Source: Turnera subulata (Eukaryota; Streptophyta; Magnoliopsida; Malpighiales; Passifloraceae). From it: a stretch of DNA of 64,000 bases. Positions 22,972 through 33,433 of the stretch are shown here, piece by piece; the stretch's first letter is position 1, and the number at the start of each line of letters is the position of its first letter. The notes under the pieces are model-generated. The model did not search any database, had not been told where the DNA came from, and saw nothing but the letters and a program-made list of their open reading frames with translations. The stretch covers positions 293,155 to 357,154 of the forward strand of contig JAKUCV010006140.1 of NCBI GenBank assembly GCA_028386065.3, given 5' to 3'. A program made the position numbers and the translations under genes.

Positions 22972-23466
22972 TGTGACATCCCGGGGTCTATGAGGGCGGG
23001 AAGTGAACGCCGGTGCCGGGATGAGCATGGACAAGGAGCGGCTTTTGGCAGGCTTCTAGATGAAGGGGCACAGGAACGAACCGAATCCACACCGGAATAG
23101 GAGAGATCCTGAGACTGTGTAGGGATGGGGCTATACAGTTGGGGTGATTTTGTAATTATATGGGTATGGGACTGTATAATTAAGAATAGCTGAAATGAAG
23201 TGATTTCGAGGTTGTACAGGAACGGAACTGTACAATTGAGAATAGCTTAAACGGTTTGATGGGTACTAACTATATCAACAAGGTGCTCCTACCTTTTCGG
23301 TGCTCATTCCAGAAGAACTCCAAAGTTAAACGTGCTTGACTTGGAGCAATTCTAGGATGGGTGACCTCCTGGGAAGTTTTCCCCGGAAACATGCGAGTGA
23401 GGACAAAACATGTTGGAAAGGTCCCGTGTTGGTCTGTAGTGACAGTCGACAAGCCGAGACGTTACA
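22972..23466 (+). repeat. 5' LTR of the Cassandra-like TRIM
   Basis: It begins TGTGACATCCCGGGGTC and ends cgagacgttaca. It contains two related phrases (ggaacggaactgtacaatt type) near 23165-23245 and the 5S-like block. It is longer than the roughly 250-350 bp I recall for Cassandra LTRs. Confidence 0.78.
23297..23385 (+). other. 5S rRNA-derived block in the TRIM LTR
   Basis: The sequence follows plant 5S rRNA from agaactcc and agttaaacgtgcttg (box A region) to ctaggatgggtgacctcc and tgggaagt (box C region), with few changes. The intermediate element (gagcaattct) is more diverged. It is embedded in an LTR and lacks the 5S gene ends, so it is a transposon part rather than a ribosomal gene. It could act as an internal pol III promoter, as proposed for Cassandra. 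Confidence 0.88.
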
Positions 23467-23468
23467 GT

Positions 23469-23483
23469 TGGTAGCGGAGCTCC
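23469..23483 (+). promoter_or_regulatory. Primer-binding site of the TRIM
   Basis: TGGTAGCGGAGCTCC lies two bases after the LTR end. It has the same first eleven bases as the sites of the two copia elements and the TR-GAG element (initiator-Met tRNA-like). Confidence 0.75.
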
Positions 23484-23568
23484 AGGACTCCTCTAGTACG
23501 ATGCAGGGTTCGGGGACGAACCTAGCAAAAGCTGGTGGGCCTGTGACATCCCGGGGTCTATGAGGGCA

Positions 23569-26426
23569 AATCAACGACAAATACCGGCATCAGGCAGTGG
23601 CAATCATAGTGCACAAACAAGTCACAATGCATATCATAAGTTATCAACAGACTTCAAACCATCACTTGTCTTTTATCATCTTATTATAGTTATACTTTAT
23701 CGTTTTTAGAGTTTTAACATTTTATTAGGGCCCTCTACTGTGTGCGTCGAGCTCGGTCCCGTCTCATGAGACAACCAGGGCATAAGCCCAATATAATCAG
23801 GGCAAGGCCCAATACAATCAGTGAGAGAGAGAGAGACAGACAGAGAGAAAGAGGGAGATAGAAACGGGGAGGTAGAAAGAGGGAGGTAGAACCGGTCATT
23901 ACAGACCCATATGCTAAACCGCATATACCACGCTATCCCGCATGAAATCCCGAGGGGTATCACTTCCCGCTCGAATCAACCGGTCAACAGCCCCACAGTA
24001 GAATATTATAGTTCGTTATTCTCAATTATGCTTTAAGAGTTTTGCCATACGTTATTATCAAACAGGGTTGTGTGGATTTAATATCTTATTCTCAAATCCG
24101 GGCCTCCAACCCTCAAGTCACCACACGAACCACAAAGTCATATCACATGTTATATCTCATAACCAACAAACTCATGCTCAATTGGCATATCATATCAAAC
24201 GTAATACACATAATCAGACATACTGCATCAAGATATCATCACTAAGATGTAAACGCAAACAAGAACATCAGCACAGCAGGCATATATGCATATAGCATTC
24301 AATGCCAACCAAGTATTACCACTTCTTGTTTCAAGTTTATTAACCGAGCATTGCAGGCAGTAATGCATACAAAGGTTTATAAGTCCTCACCTTGGCCACA
24401 ATAATTGCCTCGGAAGCCGAAGCCTTAACCCGCCTCAACATTCCTATGTCCATAACATCCTACGAATATACACATCATATAAGATGCTTACTCATCACAA
24501 ATAAATAAATGCATGCCAATGTATGATCTTGAGTTTATCCCGTAGCCTAAGGCTCGTTACTAAACCATCAAGGTCAAAGCCCAAACAATCTTATAATCTT
24601 AGTCCAAGACTAAAGGTCCACTTAATTAAAACATTAGGTTTTATCCTCCTTTGGGCCTAAGGTCCATATCTATAATAGTTGTCAGTTTTAATTGTCCATT
24701 GGGCCTAAAGCCCATTCCCATAATAGTCACTGGGCCTAAAGCCTATATATCCTTAATATCATTAATTGGGTCTGGCCCAAATCGTTATAAAACTAATCCA
24801 ACTATTTTACAAACTCGAGCCCAGTCTTCCAACCTAGGCCTATACGCGTCGGTAGGATTCTGGCCGCGCCACTCACATCTCGCACACCCGGTTTCCACTA
24901 AGTCCATATCGTTTTAATACATTAATTAAATGCATTTACACAACATGACATGTACAAAATCAAATAACGGCCAACACCGAGAATTACCATGTAATGCCGG
25001 AAAAGAAATTATGTCTTGCCGGAACAGCAACTCGAACCTCGCCGGAAAATTCCCGAGCCTCGCCGGATTCCGGTCAGCCCTCGCCGGAAAAGCCCCCAAC
25101 AGCCCGGAAACGACTCGCTCACAATCTGCCCAGTACCCGGAGACCATGAAACAACATTCAACTCCACACCACCCACTGCTGGAATCCAACACTGGAATCG
25201 TCATCAACACCACCATCCCGACCAAAAACAACGACCGAAATCTGCATCCGCCAACAACATGAAACATTACCATCGACACACAACAGACCCGCCATCATGT
25301 CAAACAACCAAAACCCAAATAATGCAACCAACAAAAGAGAGAAAGACAAACAAAGAGAAGAAGTAAGGAGGAAGAGGATGGAGGGTCTCGGATCTTTACT
25401 GGAAAACTAAGCCCGGATCCGTTGAACTGCACAAGCCCGAGCCTCACAAGAACACTGCCAGACAACCCCTCGTCGACCAACCCAAGTCCGGCAGCATCAA
25501 CCCAGAACGAGCAACAGCGACCCAAGACCGACAACCACATTTCCTCTACAACCGACACCCACAACAAAACCACGACATCAACAATAACCTCATTACAGCT
25601 GCCGCCCTCAACAACCTAAACATCACCCAATTCCAAACCAGCAACACCCGTCAACCACCAGAACCAAAATCAAGGAAAGGAAAGGAAAGGAAAAGAGAGT
25701 CGGCTTACGCGACGACAGGAGGCGACGGCGCGACGAAGCGAGCCGCAGCCACACTCGTGTCGAACTCAGCCTCCACCCCCTCCTTCGATTCCTACTGGTG
25801 GAAGGCGTCCAGGCGACGGCGGCAGCACGATGCGAGTGCAGCGAGTGGATGAAGACAGTGAAGACGGTGGTGGCGAGAAAGAGACATGTCGGGAAGAAGA
25901 TGAAGAAAAGAAAAGAGAAGCAAAAGAAAAGAAAGAGAGAAATAAATTAAAAGAAATCAGTGTAACCGATTGGAAGAGATAAGGGAGAGAGGATTTCGGG
26001 AGGAGGACGTGGGCGGCGAAAGAGAAAAGAAAAAGAAAGGAGAGAGAGGGAAGAAAAAGAAAGAAGAGGTTAGGGTTTGGCCAGCCGAGGCCAAAACGAC
26101 GTCGTTTTGGTCTCTGGCTTGGTCAACCCGCCCTTCTTGGTCAAAACACAGCCCGTAGTTGTGTTTAATGTCCTAGTACTTCCAAAACTACGTAGTATCC
26201 TACCATACTACGTCAAAGTTTGTGTTTCACACCAAAACACAATTAAATACCAAAAGAAACCCGATTAAAGAATAATGCCAACATAGTTGTAATATTTCTA
26301 AGGAAATAAATTATTTTCCTTAACCCTAAATTTTCGGAACACACCTTAAGGGTAAAAATGGAATTAAATTTCAAAAATACCAAAAATTATAAAAAAAATT
26401 AATTAACGAAAAATCGGGGCGTTACA
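23569..26426 (-). repeat. Long gypsy (Tekay-like) LTR, minus strand
   Basis: Read on the minus strand it begins TGTAACGCCCCGATTTTTC (at 26426) and ends near 23542-23569. Blocks between 23730 and 24010 are reverse complements of the 3' LTR of the chromovirus at 15230-15695. The centre (25000-26080) is G+C-rich, with A/G- and C-rich runs and no credible gene. At about 2.86 kb it is much longer than the 1.55-kb relative. No internal region adjoins it, so it is a solo LTR or a fragment. Confidence 0.7.
26091..26110. repeat. 20-bp perfect palindrome centred on GACGTC
   Basis: CCAAAACGACGTCGTTTTGG reads the same on both strands. It lies about 320 bases from the start of the minus-strand LTR, where U3 promoter elements would be. 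The ACGT core is a plant bZIP target, but binding here is inference. Confidence 0.7.
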
Positions 26427-27439
26427 AGTTTCCTCCTTTGGTTATCCTTTGGAAAGGGATCCTCTTATAGGCTTGTATTCTCCTGAGTCTTTATTGTATG
26501 GCACTAGGAGGAGGTCTCGAACTTCTGGGGCCTTGTAAATAACAATCACTTGCTCCAATTGTTTGAACTTGATGTTATTAAGTTGCATCCTTTATAGCAT
26601 ATTGTAGGCTTCTTTTGAATCCTTAGAGAATGCCACAAATTGCTTGAGGATTCCATTACTTTAGTTTTTCATAGAATGAGCTTTTTATAATTTCCTCAAG
26701 ATAGGTTCTGTCCATGAGGATTCTCTCTAAGTGTCAGCTCCCCTATGAAGTTTTTTTGTTCCTTGTAGCTTTAGAGGATGTCCTGAGTAGTTTCTGCCTC
26801 TTTAGTTTTTTGCCATTTCGTTTTGTGAGCCTTCACAAAAATCCTTCTCGAGTATGTGGTTAATTTTTCATTGCAACTTTCCTCCACATTGTGGCTCTTC
26901 TGTCCAACCTCCTTGCTTTAATTAAAGCATTTGAAGTTGTCATTCCGCTTCTTGGGAAGTCTCACCCTTCTTTGAGGATTCTCTCGCCAAAACGTCTTAC
27001 ATTAATTAAAGCATTCTTCATTTGAAGCATTCTAAGTGTAGGGCCTCTACTACTTCTTCGTCCATAGGGACTATGGACGGTTGTTCCTTTAGTGGAACAG
27101 CTCTCCATGGATACTGCTGCGAGGTCTAAACAGGTCCTGCGCTTTGCGCAACTTTGGTCGTGTGGTTGCATTTAATGTTTTTGCTCCAAGTGCTCATTGT
27201 TGGGGCGTTGAAGTTTTGTAACTCTTGGTCCAAGAGCTCAGCATCTTTAGCTCCAACTCGTAGGTCCAGTCACAGTTCCTTGGGGCTAGTGATGAAGACT
27301 CTTCCAAGCCTTATGTTTGCATAGTTGTTGAATTCCTAGGGCCTGGAGCTCCACTCCTTTGTTGGTTCTCAGTCCCAACGGTTAGTTTCCCTCACAAGAG
27401 ATACCTCCAGCTCCAAGGGCAATTTTTATCCTGCACGGA

Positions 27440-27740
27440 GGTTACTTGTTCATAGGGCTGCATGTTCTTGGGGTTTTTGTGGCAGGTCCTTCTCCACGTG
27501 ACCTTTATTTGTTTTGCCTCCAGGAACTGCTTTTCCTCCATAGGGAACCGCTTACTCCTAGGGCTTCGCTGGTAAGTCCTTCCCCATGTGCACTTCATTT
27601 GTTTCGCCTCCAGAAACTGCTTTTCCTCTATAGGGAACCGCTTACTCCTGGGGCTTTGTTGGTAGGTCCTACTCCATGCGCATTTCATTTGTTTCGCCTC
27701 TAGGAACTGCTTCCTCCATAGGGACTACTTGCTCCTGGAG
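27440..27740 (-). repeat. ~85-bp tandem repeat in element B
   Basis: Three to four copies contain aactgcttttcctccatagg and gaaccgcttactcctgg, separated by ggtaggtccttc-type sequence. The last copy has lost a few bases. Confidence 0.75.
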
Positions 27741-27988
27741 CTGTTTCCTCCTAAGGTTCCATCAAGTCCTCCTTGCAAGAGGTGCCTTTTGAGGTCCCTT
27801 GATTAGCTCCTCGTTAGTTCTGATATTAACAACTCCATGTGTTGTACTAGGTTTTTTGTGATGGCGGCTGCTCCAATTGCATGGGATGCTTCCGCCTCCA
27901 TGGATGATTTTCTCCATGCAAGGATTGCTTGCTTTTATTGTTTTTTTTTTCTCATGAGGTGACTTTAACGTCCTTGGGGGTTATTTTC

Positions 27989-28325
27989 GCCTCCGCATGA
28001 AGCGTTTTTCAAGGTCCTCGCCGAGAAAGTCCTCGTCGAAATTCTTCCTCGGGCTCCTCGGGAGTTATTCTCGCCTCCGCAAGAAGTGCGTTGCAAGGCC
28101 CTTTCCGAGAAAAGTCCTCGTGGAAATTCTTCCTCGGGCTCCTCGGGAGTTATTCTCGCCTCCGCATGAAGTGCTTTTCAAGGCTCTTGCCGAGAAGGTC
28201 CACATGGAAATTCTTCCCCGGGTCCCCAGGAGTTATTTTCGCCTCCGCATGAAGCGCTTTCCAAGGTCCTCGCTGAGAAGGTCCTCGGGTTCAACACTTC
28301 ACGGACCTCGCGGAATTCCTCCTCA
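27989..28325 (-). repeat. 84-bp tandem repeat in element B
   Basis: Four copies begin gcctccgcatgaag at 27989, 28073, 28158 and 28241 (spacing 84, 85, 83). Each contains ttcttcctcgggctcctcgg. Because 84 is a multiple of three, a plus-strand frame stays open through the array (27997-28359). It has no recognisable protein and is read as a by-product. Confidence 0.85.
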
Positions 28326-28365
28326 AGTCCTGCACCTCATTCCGCCTCAAACGGAATAATGTTTT

Positions 28366-29636
28366 GAATATAAACATCTCTCGTAAATTAGCATTCCATT
28401 CAAAAAGCAACTGGAAATTGTTAGTATGAACTGCACTTAGCATAATATATTAAATAATTAAAATATCAATTACATGAATATAATATAATTAAATACATAA
28501 TAGAAAGTAATAAATAATGTAGCTTATTGACTTTTGACCACACGGGCCACCATGTTTTGGGCCCGTTAATATTTTTCAGGCCTTGGCAGCATCCTGGGTT
28601 GTCCAACATCCTCAGGTCCTGCTTTTTTTTTTTTGTTTATTTCTCATGCGCCTGTCCCTTTTTGTTCATTTCTTTTCTTTTGTCCACAACTGTTGCTCGC
28701 CTCGGTGAGTTCGCCTTCCGTAGATGGCGGCAGATCAAGGGCGTGGGCGGCGGCCAGCGTCACCTCTGTCAGTAACAACGGAGCTTGACGCGGCTTTTGG
28801 AGATCTACCACGAGCTCGTTCCTCCCCTAGCGCTGCACAGCAGTAACGGTTGCACCCGGGGATGTTCCAAGTAGCTCCTCCACTCCGGCATCTTCTTTGG
28901 TGAGCGATGCTTGGCGGTGGAGGTTCCGGCCATCCTTTCCAGTCTGGGGGCGTCAGCGCGGTGAACACGAGTTCCTCTTCTCCCGTTCTCCAACAGCGAC
29001 GCGATAGAGGGATGCAGTTCTGTTGGGTTTAGCCTCCACGACCGTGCTCCGATCGGCAATGGTTGGGATTCTGAACGATCTCTGCAACGGCGTCATTCCT
29101 CGGACAGATCTACCATCCTCGGCCACCATCTGGCATCATCGTGACGGGATCTGGTCCATTTTTGCTCCCCGGCAGCAGCCTCCTTTCCCTGCTCTCTGGC
29201 GATGCACGTGCTGGGAATGAGTCCTGGAGTGATGTTGGGTCGGGTCGTCTCTTCCACGCCCCCACAGCGTTGGTGGCTCCTCTTCCTTCAGTCATTTGTA
29301 GGCGTCGGTGAGGTGAATTCTATCGAGTATGCTTGCCGTTTCACCGTTTCCCGGCAGATTTCCACCACGGATTTCTGGTTTGGCTTTAATTTTTGGTTTT
29401 GTGCTGCTTTGCTATTTCCCGATCTGCACAAATTTAAGTATCAAAATACCAGTAGTTAAATGCTTAAATAAATTCACCATGGATAAACATAATTGTTGTT
29501 TGTGAAATATGTTGGATCCATCAGATCTGCTCGATATGTTGATGCGCCGGCGTGTGAAATTTGTGCTATCTGAAATCATTGTCGCTTATTTCGATTGTGG
29601 ATGTTTGATTTGTTGATAGATTGTTTGGCTTTCGAA
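28366..29636 (-). other. AT-rich spacer and GC-rich leader of element B
   Basis: An AT-rich stretch (about 28366-28520) is followed by a ~1-kb G+C-rich block (28640-29450), then sequence running to the primer-binding site. On the minus strand this is the order PBS, GC-rich leader, AT-rich stretch, repetitive interior. LARD b at 40169-41260 has the same order. Several open frames of 60-85 codons exist in the GC-rich part but none has recognisable motifs. No gene is called. Confidence 0.45.
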
Positions 29637-29657
29637 TCGTTCCCGGCAACGAAACCA
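29637..29657 (-). promoter_or_regulatory. Primer-binding site of element B
   Basis: On the minus strand TGGTTTCGTTGCCGGGAACG follows the LTR after a few bases. It resembles the TGGCGCCGTTGCCGGGGA-type sites of plant gypsy (Tat/Athila) elements, with substitutions. Confidence 0.6.
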
Positions 29658-29660
29658 AAC

Positions 29661-30029
29661 TGATGTAAAACGGAAAGTGGGGGTGCCTGTCTTTATTGAT
29701 TGTAATTATGAATGGTGTACAGTAGAGAGAAAATCGGTAGAAACCGAGTGAGGGCGAGAGAGTCGGGGAAGAGAATCCCCCCTCCCTCCTATAATTTCTA
29801 TGTATATATAGTACTACAAGACAATGAGATTGTGTTGGCCACGCGTCACGCTGTCATTGGTCACGATCGGATTTCCTCTAGATGATCAGGTAGATAAGGT
29901 CTAACGGGCCTCTAGGCAGTGGGCCTCGTCCACGGTCCGGGTCCTTGACCCGTAGGTCCTTCGGTTGCCTATAGGGCCCGATCCTAAGCCTTAATTGGGC
30001 CTATTCCCGAATTAGGCCCATCTACATCA
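29661..30029 (-). repeat. 5' LTR of non-autonomous element B
   Basis: Read on the minus strand it begins TGATGTAGATGGGCC and ends CGTTTTACATCA, with matching TGATGT/ACATCA termini. A TATA-rich stretch lies near 29806-29816. The flank just outside is ACCAG (30030-30034). I could not find a second copy of this LTR in the window, so the 3' end of the element is missing or unrecognised. Confidence 0.75.
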
Positions 30030-30034
30030 ACCAG

Positions 30035-30245
30035 CAAGGTTATTAAAAACGAGTTTTTACATAAACTCGTTTTGGCCCAGTCAAAAATGCAACGTAAAAA
30101 CGTAACGTAGAATCGTAAGTGCCCACAAAATTTGATTTGTAATTTTAATTGAATTTATAAATGGATCAATTTATAAAATTCATCCTACAAATATTGCCTC
30201 TCATCAAAATTCAACCTATATATAGACCTTTAATAATATAATTAG
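30035..30245 (+). repeat. Left terminal inverted repeat of the long-TIR element
   Basis: Matches 48225-48418 in inverted orientation, including the phrases cgtaacgtagaatcgtaag, gaatttataaatggatcaat and ctcatcaaaattcaac. It contains a nested small inverted repeat, gagtttttac..aaactcg. Confidence 0.75.
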
Positions 30246-30722
30246 AATATACCATAAATTAACAACAAACCACACCATTAATATAAGAAATTCAAAGTTA
30301 ATATACATATTGTCTAATGAAAATTCTAAACAAAAGTACTTCAGGTGCATAATATTCAAAGTAAATATAGCAATACAATATTTCTAATACAAATACTCAA
30401 CCTGAGCATCAAGTAAATCCTCTCTCGTAGATCAATACAAATACTCAACCTGAGCATCAGCATTAGAGACTATAAATAGAGGTAAACAGATCAATACATC
30501 CTTTTCAACGTTGTGAGCTGAAAGCTTTTGCTATAATGTGGGCAGATAACAAAATTAGACCTCTCTCGCAGTCCACTCTAGTACCACTAAAAATGCCCTT
30601 ATTACAGCTTAAACTTCATTTAAATAACTCAGAGAAGTTCAGCTCTTGCCTCGCCCAGTATCCATGCAAGGAGAAAAAAATAAAACTAAAATATTGCTAA
30701 GAAACCTAAGAAGAGGAAGCAC

Positions 30723-31058
30723 CTGAACGTAAAGAAGGCTAGCCTTGTCAAAGCGTTCTCTTGCTTCCTGCATTAAACCACATCTTTTAAGATGCTAGTA
30801 TCAATAGCAATTGATTTCTGAATATTGAAGTTCATCAGCACATGAATGCACTGATTAGAGGAGTAGACAATGAAGACACTTCAAAGTCAGAAATACTCAA
30901 CGGCATAAAGATGAGTCTAGTCAGACAACAACTCAGCTGAAGATATCGAAAGCATAGCATTAGAGAGCATGGTATTGGTTTTAGTTAACATTGGATAGTC
31001 TTATGCAAAGAATGTAAAACTGACCTGCAAGTTCAACAGGCCGAGGCGCCGAGCAAAT
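30723..31058 (-). pseudogene. Possible captured exon fragments of an unidentified gene
   Basis: On the minus strand a 45-base segment (30767-30723) has a good acceptor (tttaatgcag before it) and a donor (cag then gtgctt). It encodes EARERFDKASLLYVQ, a helical, charged peptide. Upstream, 31058-31025 has an acceptor-like ctcctag and a donor (ttgcag then gtcag). No matching neighbouring exons were recognised, so this would be a fragment inside the transposon, as in Pack-MULEs. The protein family is not identified. Confidence 0.3.
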
Positions 31059-31269
31059 CTAGGAGAAGGAGGAAGAGACGGAAGACTTGAAGCAGGAAGA
31101 GATGGAAGAGTTGGAGGAGGAAGAGCCAAAGACTAGGAGAAGGAGGAAGAGACGGAAAGAGGGGTTAGGGATTACAAATTGAAACTGAAACAGAAAGCTC
31201 AAAGCCCCCACCCACCCCGACACGAGAGCCCAAATTTCAATTTCAGCCTATTTTTTTTTTTTTTTTAAC

Positions 31270-31660
31270 ACACAAAGTGAACTCGCCCAACTCGGTCAAA
31301 CTCGGCGAGTTTAACGTGTTTAACGAGTTGACTCGCGAGTTTGACCGAGCTTGACCTGAAAACGATTTTGTATGCGAGTAAAAACAAAATGGCCCCTGGA
31401 ATCGTAAAAACAGACGATTTTACGATTCAAAAACGAGTTTTTGATAACTTTGTTAACCAGAGTCCAAAAAAAGCAATAGCATTAGATGCTGGAACCAAGG
31501 TTATTAAAAACGCGAGTCAACTCGTGAACTCATCCGAGTTTACGATGTTAGGCAGGATTTCTAGTTGACTCGTTTTGAAACTCGATTTTTGGTGAAACTC
31601 ACGAGTCAACTCGTAAACTCGTTAAACTCGTCGAGTTTGACCGAGTTTACTCAGCGGTTA
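31270..31660. repeat. Dense ACTCG/CGAGT motif cluster
   Basis: The five-base motif and its complement occur more than twenty times in about 390 bases, often as gttgactcg, aactcgt or cgagttt, so many local hairpins are possible. It overlaps phrases related to the long-TIR element ends (aaggttattaaaaacg at about 31499). Confidence 0.75.
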
Positions 31661-31815
31661 AAAAACAAAAGAAAAAAAAATTGGATTTGGATGGAATGTT
31701 AGCCTCGTCACTTTCGTGGAAAAGCACCCACCTAAAAACTAATCCCCAATTCTTCTTTCTCACCCATACCACCACACCAACTCACCTCACTACCATGAGC
31801 CACGACCATCTCCTC

Positions 31816-33129
31816 TGTTAGTGTAATATGCCCAAAAGCCAATCAATGGATGTTTATTTGTAATCATGTATACACATTAAGGTTATTCCAATAAATATCG
31901 TTTATGAGATAAACGCTTGCACATATTTATAACCCTAGAATATTTCATATTCTTAAATGTCCCTAGTCGATTATTATTATGGATGGGTTGTAATAACAAA
32001 TTAAGACTAGCGTATGTTGAGAATTATATGAGATATGAATTCTACATACGGGTACAGGTTAGAGAACTTGTGGACTGGACCGACACACATAAGAACGCTA
32101 CATGGAACGTTATATGATTGTCATTAGCGGTTCTTATATGTATTGTCCTTAGACCTGAGATCATCAAGGTTCCCAGTATATGAGTCGTATACTTTGATAT
32201 TATTCCTAGTCATCCGTAACTGGGTGGTCTTAAGGGTAATCATTGGGTATATGATAAATGTGTAGTGGGTTTTGATTGATCAAGATGGGATTCGTCCGAC
32301 CCATATAACGGGTATATTATCAGATGGGCCTCTTGATAGAGTTGAACTGTAAATGCATGGCCATGCTCGGATTATGATATGGTGATATCACAGGTATCCG
32401 TTTTACGCGGTTAACTCGAGGATCAAGAAACCGAGATTGACATATTCCATGTCACGTGTTTAATCTTGATAATGGGACGAAGGGACGATGACATGTTTGC
32501 GAGGCATATGAATCAGTACTGATCTTGTCGTTCGGATAGCAATGATGTGTTGCTAAACGCCGCTCTTTGCTTATAATTGTAAATGAGTTTACAATTATTG
32601 TCGGACGTTACAAGTGCCTACAGGGTCACACACATAGAGCCGTTGATTCGAGCTGGTGGTTGAACCATGGTTGGACCGTGGTTGAACTAGGTATTTGAGC
32701 TTGTGGTTTGACCAGGGTCGCTTTGGGCTGGTTTGGTTCACTAAATGTCTGATTGAGAGAGTTTTGAGTGTTCTTGAGAGAGCTTGAGTGTTCTTGAGTT
32801 TTCAGACCACACACCTTCTTTGAGAAAGAAGAAAATACCACAAACTCTAGCTTCCGAAAACCTACTGCTAGCACATCAGTTCGGGGGTGCTCGGGTTGGT
32901 AATCGTGTGACGATTCCAACTAGTTATCACGATTCGTGTGGATACCGTAGAGGAGCATGATATTCTTCCAGCTCTAGCTGATTCGGTTCTTCAGTTAGGT
33001 GAAAGATCCTAACCGTTTCAGGTATGATTGATTTTGTTGTTCGGTTTGGTTGCTTCACTTGGATCCTCCAAGGTTTCCGGGTCTTTCCGCTGCTCTTGAT
33101 TGTCAAGTTTGCATGCCCGGATACTGACA
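31816..33129 (+). repeat. 5' LTR of copia element 2 (internally deleted)
   Basis: 1,314 bp against 1,500 bp for its partner. The missing segment follows ctaaatgtctgatt near 32753. The ggttggacc-type array is shortened and partly degraded here compared with element 1. Confidence 0.92.
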
Positions 33130-33130
33130 G

Positions 33131-33143
33131 TGGTAGCGGAGCC
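33131..33143 (+). promoter_or_regulatory. Primer-binding site, copia element 2
   Basis: TGGTAGCGGAGCC, one base after the LTR end. Confidence 0.8.
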
Positions 33144-33433
33144 TCTTGTGAAGCTCTAAACTGAATTTAGTTGTGCATATGTGTGATATGTTCATCTTAA
33201 TGTGTGTGATATGATGAATTCATTTTGGTATATGTGATATGCTGAATTCATTTTTGTATATGCAATATATGTTGAGGTTGGTTGTGTCAAAAGGGTTTTG
33301 ACAACAAGCACTTGATTGGTATGTGATATCAATCAAGAGGTTCTTGGTAGTAAGTCGAAGAGGTTCGACAAAAGGAAAATCGATTGTCGGTTTTCGTTAG
33401 GAACGATGGTCGTTCTAGTGCATCGAGGCCAGA

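Larger units (their letters stand above)
22972..23568 (+). mobile_element. Cassandra-like TRIM carrying 5S rRNA sequence
   Basis: The 5' LTR runs from TGTGACATCC at 22972 to GTTACA at 23466 (495 bp). It is followed by a primer-binding site, an interior of only 75 bases ending in agctggtgggcc, and the first ~26 bases of a 3' LTR identical to the 5' LTR start. Such a tiny interior, plus 5S rRNA-derived sequence in the LTR, is the hallmark of Cassandra TRIM elements. After 23568 the 3' LTR stops matching. The left flank is AGTCC. Confidence 0.8.
26427..28365 (-). repeat. CT-rich internal region of element B (right part)
   Basis: The same style of low-complexity sequence as 20152-22971 resumes. 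The flank here is AGTTT, against AGTCC on the other side of the insertion at 22967-22971. It includes two clear tandem arrays (see next entries) and no gene. Confidence 0.55.
30246..31815. other. Interior of the long-TIR element, left part
   Basis: Non-repetitive, gene-like sequence without a long open frame. It includes two possible minus-strand exons (30723-30767 and 31025-31058), a T-rich run near 31247, and an array of ACTCG/CGAGT motifs at 31270-31660. Shorter copies of the terminal phrase occur near 31435-31457 (inverted) and 31495 (direct). An ATG at 31794 begins a short frame cut by copia element 2. Confidence 0.45.

Noticed and set aside
23297..23385. Functional 5S rRNA gene
   Set aside because: Only part of the 5S sequence is present, without proper ends, and it sits inside a TRIM LTR with a primer-binding site following.
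27997..28359. 120-codon Arg/Ser-rich frame
   Set aside because: Produced by the 84-bp tandem repeat on the antisense side of element B; no start context or known domain.
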